Source: Candidatus Bathyarchaeota archaeon (GTDB lineage Archaea; Thermoproteota; Bathyarchaeia; RBG-16-48-13; GCA-020355125). Taken from it: a DNA stretch of 7,610 nt. The stretch's first letter is position 1, and each line of letters starts with the position of its first letter. This document shows, one piece after another, positions 4,383 to 7,610 of this stretch. The notes beneath the pieces were generated by a model. That model was given only the letters and a program-made list of their open reading frames with translations, ran no database searches and was not told the origin of the DNA. Location: contig JAOZHK010000108.1 in assembly GCA_026014905.1 (NCBI GenBank), positions 1 through 7,610 of the forward strand, given 5' to 3'. The translations under genes and the position numbers were made by a program.

Positions 4383-4958
4383 CTAGCGAATTTTTGATCG
4401 AAAGATTCGGGTAAACACGCGGTTCATCATGTGACTGGTTGGTTGCATGCAGTGTCGGGTATATCGTCGAGTGAGCTTGCGGACACGGCGTTCCCGATGA
4501 CGATATTTATAGTGGAGAAGTTCATGGATGAGGGTCGCGCGCGCCCTCCAGCGTACATATTCCAGAGTAAAATCTTGGGATTGATTTGAAGCACCATCCT
4601 CAACATATTTCGTTGTGGCGGGAGGGTAGAGCGTGATGACTCCTCTGCTGGTGGCAGTTCCATTGAGATGACGTCCATTCATCTTCGCTCGGGGAAGCGT
4701 TCGAATGTGAATTGCTCGAATCTGCTGCCACGGAATACGTTCATGACGAAACAACCATCCAAGAAAGCGTTGAAATCGCGTGTGCTGTAAGGCGGAGAGA
4801 ACATGTTCGGCGTATCGGTGATAGATTTGAAGGGTTCGCTGTTTCGGTTTCTGCGATTCGTGTTTAGGTGGATGATAGAGAATTTTCATATGAGAGGTGA
4901 GATTCGTCCATTGATATATCGTCATATCATCAAACCGTTGAAAACCGAGTCGTCGCAT
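4383..4958 (-). CDS. HExxH zinc metallopeptidase-like protein (191 aa)
   Basis: The catalytic motif is in RARATLIHELLHYKYRHRER: His145-Glu146-x2-His149, with His154 and Glu156 as possible further ligands. Two His ligands plus the catalytic Glu match zincin-type peptidases; HELLHxxY followed by a basic helix resembles SprT-like or archaeal minigluzincin-type proteins, but I cannot choose between them. The N-terminal part has amphipathic helices (QIYHRYAEHVLSAL, RFQRFLGWLFRHERIPWQQI) and a beta region ending GVITLYPPATT before the motif. The protein is strongly basic, with a His/Arg-rich C-terminus, so DNA association as in SprT proteins is plausible. There is no signal peptide. ATG 4958 is supported by the TATA GTATATAAG 46 bp upstream. 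A (CG)n tract lies in the codons for RARA just before the motif. Reverse ORF 4427-4678 is a shadow. Confidence 0.7.
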   Translation of the reverse strand: MRRLGFQRFDDMTIYQWTNLTSHMKILYHPPKHESQKPKQRTLQIYHRYAEHVLSALQHTRFQRFLGWLFRHERIPWQQIRAIHIRTLPRAKMNGRHLNGTATSRGVITLYPPATTKYVEDGASNQSQDFTLEYVRWRARATLIHELLHYKYRHRERRVRKLTRRYTRHCMQPTSHMMNRVFTRIFRSKIR

Positions 4959-5003
4959 CCAGGTATTCAGCTATTTTGTGTAGACAGGTGTATGTTTTCG
5001 CTG

Positions 5004-5036
5004 CTTATATACGATCCGTTATCAGATTTTCTTAAT
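5004..5036 (-). promoter_or_regulatory. Leftward promoter of the metallopeptidase gene
   Basis: On the reverse strand, GTATATAAG (5004-5012) is a clear TATA box, placing the transcription start near 4981, about 23 nt before ATG 4958. Just upstream is ATTAAGAAAATCT (5024-5036), a 13-base string also present at 1358-1370 (reverse) and 6361-6373 (forward), each in the same orientation relative to its gene. Confidence 0.65.
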
Positions 5037-5073
5037 AAATTCGTCATTTTTCTGAAAGTATCAGGACAGAAAC

Positions 5074-5097
5074 GCTTAAATACTTAAGATATTCTAG
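5074..5097 (+). promoter_or_regulatory. Promoter of the charged micro-protein operon
   Basis: TTAAATA (5076-5082), a 7-bp gap, then TATTCTA (5090-5096) inside TTAAGATATTCT (5084-5095). The 23-bp block differs from that at 2417-2439 at a single base (CTTAA for CATAA), and the distance to the ATG is the same within 2 bp. Transcription should start near 5106. Confidence 0.78.
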
Positions 5098-5132
5098 ATA
5101 CGAACTCCCCTGAAGGGAAGGTGAAAACTCGG

Positions 5133-5210
5133 ATGGGTAAGAAGAAAAAGAAGAAGAACGTCGACAAGACCTCGAAAGCCGATAAAAAGGGTAAAAAGGG
5201 CAAAAAATAG
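5133..5210 (+). CDS. Lysine-rich micro-protein (25 aa)
   Basis: MGKKKKKKNVDKTSKADKKG then KKGKK: 14 of 25 residues are Lys, with two Asp, net charge about +12. No hydrophobic core is possible, so it should be disordered. GGAAGGTGA lies about 9 nt before ATG 5133 and a strong promoter lies upstream, so this is not a random frame. It heads an operon with an acidic and an arginine-rich micro-protein. It resembles the Lys-rich tails of histones and ribosomal proteins, detached as a separate gene. Binding to RNA, DNA or the acidic neighbour is inference. A reverse ORF across it (5084-5281) reads poly-Phe and has no ribosome site, so it is rejected. Confidence 0.65.
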   Translation: MGKKKKKKNVDKTSKADKKGKKGKK

Positions 5211-5239
5211 GCAACATTGCCTACTGAACGCTCTGAAAA

Positions 5240-5248
5240 GGGAGGTGA
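5240..5248 (+). promoter_or_regulatory. Full-length Shine-Dalgarno site (GGGAGGTGA)
   Basis: It matches the archaeal 16S 3' tail complement GGAGGTGA in full, 6 nt before ATG 5255. It is the best ribosome site in the window and decides the start of the acidic protein, implying high expression. Confidence 0.85.
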
Positions 5249-5254
5249 CAAATC

Positions 5255-5386
5255 ATGCGATTTGACACAAGAAAACGACATGAAGATGATGACGATGAAT
5301 GGACCTGGGACGATGGCGAAGAAGAAGACGATGAAGAGGATGACACCTGGGAAGAAGAATGGGAAGACGACTACGAAGACGAATAA
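5255..5386 (+). CDS. Highly acidic Trp-containing micro-protein (43 aa)
   Basis: A short basic head, MRFDTRKRHE, is followed by an almost pure Asp/Glu run (27 acidic residues in 43, net about -23) broken by Trp16, Trp18, Trp32, Trp36 and Tyr40 at regular positions. Acidic tails with aromatic anchors are typical of histone chaperones, nucleic-acid mimics and nucleosome-binding tails, which is the family-type parallel, not an identification. ATG 5255 is fixed by the perfect ribosome site. It sits 44 nt after the Lys-rich gene and 42 nt before the Arg-rich gene, both likely on the same transcript. It could neutralise or chaperone these basic partners, or shield a nucleic acid-binding protein. 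No homologue is known to me. Confidence 0.72.
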   Translation: MRFDTRKRHEDDDDEWTWDDGEEEDDEEDDTWEEEWEDDYEDE

Positions 5387-5428
5387 CTAGAGTCTGTGAT
5401 AAGCACTGAGAATAGGAATGAGAATTCT

Positions 5429-5575
5429 ATGACAAAAAAAGCGGGTCGACGCGCTCGGCGACGACAGCGTCGGGACTCGATGCAGTCACCAGAGAAATGG
5501 GAGCGTACCCAACGTCGGGAACGTAGACTGAAAAAGGAACATCTCAAACGCTTAGCACGTCCTCAACTAGAATAA
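5429..5575 (+). CDS. Arginine-rich micro-protein (48 aa)
   Basis: MTKKAGRRARRRQRRDSMQS is followed by a charged helix (PEKWERTQRRERRLKKEHLK) and RLARPQLE. It has 14 Arg and 6 Lys against 6 acidic residues, net about +14. The first 15 residues look like an RNA- or DNA-binding arginine motif, and the rest a single amphipathic helix that could pair with the acidic neighbour. ATG 5429 is preceded by a weak GGAATGAG about 8 nt upstream. It ends at TAA 5573-5575, directly before a T-run, so it is likely the last gene of the operon. The family is unknown. Confidence 0.65.
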   Translation: MTKKAGRRARRRQRRDSMQSPEKWERTQRRERRLKKEHLKRLARPQLE

Positions 5576-5577
5576 CG

Positions 5578-5595
5578 TTTTTTTAATCTTTTCTT
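5578..5595 (+). terminator. Pyrimidine-rich terminator after the micro-protein operon
   Basis: Seven T residues (5578-5584), then AATCTTTTCTTC. Archaeal RNA polymerases stop at T-runs without a hairpin, and this one lies 3 nt after the stop of the Arg-rich gene. Some read-through into 5615 is possible because no separate TATA box is evident. Confidence 0.6.
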
Positions 5596-5614
5596 CAATT
5601 TGGGGGAAATCACG

Positions 5615-5992
5615 ATGCCTAGAAAGGGGCAATCATGTCGAAATTGTGCAGGAGACTGCTGCTCATATGTCTCCTTTGTACAACCAGACACTTCATCCCC
5701 TCTTCATTGTGATATCATGGATCATTCAGTCCAAGAATTACGCCAGCAAGGGTTTCACGAAGTTAAGAAACGTCACATACCGTGCCCTGCAAAATCCGTG
5801 TATGGATGCAGTATCTACGAACACCGTCCCCGTTTATGCCGAAGCTACTTTTGTTTTGGACGATATTGGAGACCTGCCCCAGTTATGAGCCGCAGCAACA
5901 TTACCCAGAATATCCTTTCAACACACCAGAGACGACTCCAAAAACAGTTACTACGCAAAGGAATCAATTTCCGGCTAATCAACTCCTTATGA
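5615..5992 (+). CDS. YkgJ-family Cys-cluster protein (125 aa)
   Basis: It belongs to the YkgJ (zinc- or iron-chelating) group of Cys-rich proteins, whose biochemical role is unsettled. The motifs are C8-x2-C11-x3-C15-C16 (CRNCAGDCC) at the N-terminus, Cys57 and Cys65, and the family signature Y-x2-R-P-x2-C75-R-S-Y-F-C80. All eight cysteines expected of the fold are present. The tail after residue 95 is basic (HQRRLQKQLLRKG). I chose ATG 5615 over the frame opening at 5600 because GGGGGAA lies 6 nt upstream and the family begins near this point. It is followed after 10 nt by the TFB-like stub, so the two are co-translated. The pairing with a transcription factor fragment may hint at metal or redox control, as inference. 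Confidence 0.85.
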   Translation: MPRKGQSCRNCAGDCCSYVSFVQPDTSSPLHCDIMDHSVQELRQQGFHEVKKRHIPCPAKSVYGCSIYEHRPRLCRSYFCFGRYWRPAPVMSRSNITQNILSTHQRRLQKQLLRKGINFRLINSL

Positions 5993-6002
5993 GGTGGACA
6001 GC

Positions 6003-6227
6003 ATGAGCAACACAAAAAAACAGCATCGAGAACAGCACGTAATAAAGGCAATCTGTCCCGAATGTAATGGACAGCAATTCATAACCGATCCCACAGCTGG
6101 CGAGACCGCCTGCGGAACATGCGGCCTCATCATCACTGAAAATATGATTGATAAGACGCCTGAATGGCGCGCATATACCGCTCACGAACATCAAGCGAAA
6201 ACCCGTGTTGGCCCCCTCTATCTTTGA
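6003..6227 (+). CDS. TFB N-terminal-domain-only protein (zinc ribbon plus B-reader, 74 aa)
   Basis: It matches the first quarter of transcription factor B. The zinc ribbon is C18-x2-C21...C37-x2-C40 (ICPECNGQQFITDPTAGE, ACGTCGLII), followed by the B-reader/linker hallmark TPEWRAY, a short charged stretch and TRVG (67-70). In full TFB this leads into two cyclin-like repeats of about 200 residues; here the protein stops at PLYL, 1 nt before a (GC)5 tract. Without the cyclin core it cannot bind TBP-DNA, but it keeps the part that contacts RNA polymerase. A C5 homopolymer just before the end could be a frameshift, yet the alternative frame adds only about 17 residues and no cyclin fold. ATG 6003 has GAGGTGG 5 nt upstream. 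It may be a regulator, or a remnant. Confidence 0.82.
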   Translation: MSNTKKQHREQHVIKAICPECNGQQFITDPTAGETACGTCGLIITENMIDKTPEWRAYTAHEHQAKTRVGPLYL

Positions 6228-6239
6228 TGCGCGCGCGCA
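6228..6239. repeat. (GC)5 palindrome at the end of the TFB-like gene
   Basis: TGCGCGCGCGCA begins 1 nt after the stop codon of the truncated TFB-like gene. It is a Z-DNA-prone tract at the exact point where the family homology ends. Confidence 0.75.
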
Positions 6240-6421
6240 AACACTCTTGAGAAAATTATGCGCGAGATCTTAGAAAACCTAAAGAATAGGTTTATATATG
6301 CATTAATTATTTTAATAATTTTGCCAATAGATTAAGAAATTCTTAATCCTTCAATCGATCATTAAGAAAATCTTGTTAAAAGAGACTATGCTCGCGCGTA
6401 ATGTAAAAAGGAGGACTCGAT
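6240..6421 (+). promoter_or_regulatory. Intergenic control region before the 6422 operon
   Basis: TTTATATATG (6291-6300) preceded by AATAGG is a strong TATA/BRE pair, giving transcription near 6322 and a leader of about 100 nt. Downstream are AATTATT-TT-AATAATT (6305-6320), the 9+1+9 perfect inverted repeat GATTAAGAAATTCTTAATC (6330-6348), and ATTAAGAAAATCTT (6361-6374). These lie across the expected start site, where a bound repressor would block initiation. GGAGGA at 6411-6416 is the ribosome site for ATG 6422. No convincing gene is seen here. Confidence 0.65.
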
Positions 6422-6586
6422 ATGCCTACTTATCGTAGACGGCTTGACACAAGTACCTGGCATTGGCATAGAAACTGCTCGAAATATCCTCACAGCAATT
6501 ATGAATCCGAGTATCACACGGACGAAGCACCACGCGGGACCCTCTGTATCGAATGTCGTGGGAAAGAAACCTCTAAAGCTAGCTAG
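6422..6586 (+). CDS. Small zinc-binding-type protein (54 aa)
   Basis: It resembles a widespread family of about 50-residue bacterial and archaeal proteins with the pattern YRKR-D-TWHWCxNC-xxWP...GxLCNEC. Here it reads YRRRLDTSTWHWHRNC (7-19), KYP, then GTLCIECRGKE (39-49). One of the usual four cysteines is His16, so the predicted site is His16-x2-Cys19 and Cys42-x2-Cys45; His can serve as a zinc ligand. Its function is unknown in the family. ATG 6422 has GGAGGA 5 nt upstream. It ends ETSKAS with TAG inside a (GCTA)3G array, the same KAS ending as the left-edge gene, and the frame stays open after that TAG into the OsmC-like gene. Confidence 0.75.
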   Translation: MPTYRRRLDTSTWHWHRNCSKYPHSNYESEYHTDEAPRGTLCIECRGKETSKAS

Positions 6587-6599
6587 CTAGCGCGCGCGC
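6578..6599. repeat. Fused (GCTA)3G and (CG)n tract
   Basis: The (GCTA)3G array at 6578-6590 runs directly into alternating CGCGCGCGC at 6591-6599. Stops fall in all six frames (TAG at 6580-6582, 6584-6586, 6588-6590). The tract separates the small zinc protein from an OsmC-like gene that lacks the family's N-terminal half. Confidence 0.85.
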
Positions 6600-6604
6600 A
6601 ACTC

Positions 6605-6859
6605 ATGTTTCTCTGGAGCTGCGAAAAACTGAAAATTGAGTTACTCTCCTATTCCTGCGATTGTACCGGGGTTGTGGTAGAGTATCTGGATCGCACATCA
6701 ACCTTCACACAAATGACACTCCATCCCCAAATACAGGTCAAAGGTTGCAGTAAAGATGATGTTATCCGCGCAATAAGTTTAGCTAGGAAATACAGTCTTA
6801 TCGCGAAATCAATCACAGCCGAGGTACATATTGAACCTCAAATACACATTGTATCCTAA
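6605..6859 (+). CDS. Short OsmC-like protein (84 aa), lacking the N-terminal half and the second Cys
   Basis: The pattern fits the C-terminal part of the OsmC/Ohr fold: a long helix with a cysteine (MFLWSCEKLKIELLSYSCDC), strand VVVEYL, strand TLHPQIQVKG, helix SKDDVIRAISLARKYSLIAK, strand EVHIEPQIHIV. In OsmC the first Cys (here Cys6) and a second one in the ARKYC-like position form the peroxidatic pair; here the second is Ser64. Typical members have about 135-140 aa, and the missing N-terminal strands would fall in or before the (GCTA)n(CG)n tract. No ribosome site precedes ATG 6605. It may be a remnant, a reinitiating ORF, or a shorter relative. Peroxidase activity is not expected. Confidence 0.55.
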   Translation: MFLWSCEKLKIELLSYSCDCTGVVVEYLDRTSTFTQMTLHPQIQVKGCSKDDVIRAISLARKYSLIAKSITAEVHIEPQIHIVS

Positions 6860-6902
6860 GTCACAATATTGGAGAACAAATGTGATCGTCTGAGGAATGT
6901 AA

Positions 6903-7223
6903 ATGGGCATCTACCGTATTCACACTTGGATTCAGTATCGTGAATTGGTCCGAAAGTTGATGCCTTCGATCATGTTTTATTCGCTGGATCCCCATCCTTT
7001 ACGACAGCCTCCGTGGGGGCTGAAACTCATTTTTTATCATGAGTTGGATAGCTATATTTTTCAAGATTATGCAGATGAAATGAGCTTACACAAGACCAAG
7101 ATTCCCATTAATGTCAACGATCCTAACGAAGTACCAATACTCGTTGAAGATATTGAACAGTTCATCCACACCCAAATCGGTAAGATTCATGTTTCTCCAA
7201 TTCATGCATTCTGGAGCTTATAA
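6903..7223 (+). CDS. Conserved-looking hypothetical protein (106 aa)
   Basis: Unrecognised with certainty. It begins MGIYRIHTWIQYRELVRKLM and has a central aromatic stretch RQPPWGLKLIFYHELDSYIF followed by QDYADE, a basic KTKIPINV turn and an acidic final helix VPILVEDIEQFIHTQIG. The alternating strand and helix pattern suggests a small alpha/beta fold. There are no cysteines and no signal peptide. ATG 6903 is preceded by GAGGAA with a 5-nt spacing. It ends 4 nt before the ferredoxin GTG, so these two are co-translated, and a role beside the iron-sulfur protein is likely, such as an assembly or partner protein (inference). Confidence 0.72.
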   Translation: MGIYRIHTWIQYRELVRKLMPSIMFYSLDPHPLRQPPWGLKLIFYHELDSYIFQDYADEMSLHKTKIPINVNDPNEVPILVEDIEQFIHTQIGKIHVSPIHAFWSL

Positions 7224-7227
7224 TATC

Positions 7228-7610
7228 GTGTCACACCAAAATCAAAGTAAAACGCGTCACCCTCCATGGTTTCCGATCATCAACACTGATCAATGTGATA
7301 CCTGCCAACATCAGTTTAAATGTGTGACATTCTGTCTTCATGCTGTTTACGAGGTTCATGCTGACACAGTAGTCGTCGCACATCCGTTGAATTGTATCTC
7401 TCGTTGTTCATCTTGTGCAAATATCTGTCCTCGGGATGCTATCATTTTCCCATCGATCACTAGCTCGTTTAAAACGATCAAGAAGCGCGCGCGCGCGTCG
7501 TTATTACATCGCGTCGTCTGCAAAGACTGCGGAAAACGGTTTATGACAGGTCGAACCACGGAGCGTTGTTTTGATTGCGAAGCTACGCACGCTAGCATTA
7601 AAACTAACTA
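7228..7610 (+). CDS. 2x[4Fe-4S] ferredoxin-like protein with C-terminal zinc ribbon (partial)
   Basis: An electron-transfer protein. The ferredoxin part has Cys23, 26, 32, 36 (CDTCQHQFKCVTFC) and Cys56, 60, 63, 67 followed by Pro (CISRCSSCANICP). Each cluster is expected to take three cysteines of one group and the last of the other. The spacing in the first group (x5 instead of x2) is common in archaeal ferredoxin-like proteins. After a linker TIKKRARAS, encoded by a (GC)6 tract, comes a zinc ribbon C98-x2-C101...C114-x2-C117. The frame is open to the last base; the final two bases are TA, so the stop may be next. The start is GTG 7228, with GGAG 11 nt upstream; an in-frame ATG at 7204 is an alternative. 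It should act in the cytoplasm. Confidence 0.82.
   Translation, partial: MSHQNQSKTRHPPWFPIINTDQCDTCQHQFKCVTFCLHAVYEVHADTVVVAHPLNCISRCSSCANICPRDAIIFPSITSSFKTIKKRARASLLHRVVCKDCGKRFMTGRTTERCFDCEATHASIKTN
7485..7497. repeat. (GC)6G tract inside the ferredoxin gene
   Basis: Thirteen bases of alternating GC, the longest such run in the window, fall exactly between the ferredoxin domain and the zinc ribbon and encode RARA. It is in frame and does not break the gene. Confidence 0.8.

Noticed and set aside
5084..5281. Reverse ORF with a poly-Phe run
   Set aside because: The Phe run is the antisense of the Lys codons in the 25-aa gene; the forward strand has the promoter and ribosome sites.
5646..6006. 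Two forward and one reverse overlapping ORFs in the YkgJ region
   Set aside because: The YkgJ frame has the full cysteine signature; the others are shadows.
6258..6335. 25-codon hydrophobic ORF starting at ATG 6258
   Set aside because: It looks like a membrane helix only because it crosses the AT-rich TATA region; no ribosome site and it overlaps the promoter.
7356..7598. Reverse ORF of 80 aa at the right edge
   Set aside because: Antisense to the ferredoxin/zinc ribbon gene, whose cysteine pattern is clear.

Overview
The window is archaeal chromosomal or episomal DNA, probably from an uncultured lineage. The support is: TATA boxes of the TTTAAATA/TTTATATA type about 45-70 bp before starts; strong Shine-Dalgarno sites complementary to an archaeal 16S tail (for example GGGAGGTGA at 5240-5248); many GTG/TTG starts; a TFB-type zinc ribbon with B-reader; a TFS-like double zinc ribbon protein; and an Lrp/AsnC regulator followed by a stand-alone RAM protein. 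The gene style would fit an Asgard/Heimdall-like or Thermoplasmata-like archaeon, but nothing here settles the phylum. No rRNA, tRNA, CRISPR array, integrase or transposase was seen.

Layout. 1-169 (+): tail of a gene off the left edge, stopped inside a (GCTA)3G array. 78-1302 (-): winged-helix protein, GNAT acetyltransferase and two small unknown ORFs overlapping by 4 nt. 1455-2349 (+): 42-aa basic protein, universal stress protein, coiled-coil protein. 2474-3123 (+): helix-hairpin-helix protein, a possible 45-aa overlapping ORF, and a divergent TFS-like zinc ribbon protein. 3199-3947 (-): Lrp/AsnC and a RAM-only protein. 4140-4322 (+): small Cys-rich acidic protein. 4383-4958 (-): HExxH metallopeptidase-like protein. 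5133-5575 (+): three micro-proteins of extreme and opposite charge (Lys-rich 25 aa, Asp/Glu-rich 43 aa, Arg-rich 48 aa). 5615-6227 (+): YkgJ-like Cys-cluster protein and a TFB N-terminal-domain-only protein. 6422-7610 (+): small zinc protein, short OsmC-like protein, conserved-looking hypothetical, and a 2x[4Fe-4S] ferredoxin with an added zinc ribbon, running off the right edge.

Three signals tie the window together. (1) A pseudo-palindromic element, consensus TTAAGAWWWTCT, occurs in every promoter region (about eight copies, two of them in a promoter block that is 22/23 identical between the 2474 and 5133 operons). It is either a lineage core-promoter element or an operator of a shared regulon; the local Lrp pair is an obvious but unproven candidate regulator. 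(2) (GCTA)n and (CG)n/(GC)n tracts sit repeatedly at gene ends and junctions. The (GCTA)3G arrays put a stop in all six frames, and removing one of them restores a zinc ribbon reading frame. (3) The window is dense in micro-proteins and zinc/iron-sulfur proteins, with truncated or altered versions of known families (TFB stub, TFS with a changed acidic loop, OsmC without its N-terminal half).

The best candidate for an undescribed system is the 5133-5575 operon. Its three products carry net charges of about +12, -23 and +14, nearly neutral in sum, which suggests polyelectrolyte partners for nucleic acid or nucleoprotein binding. That function is inference only.
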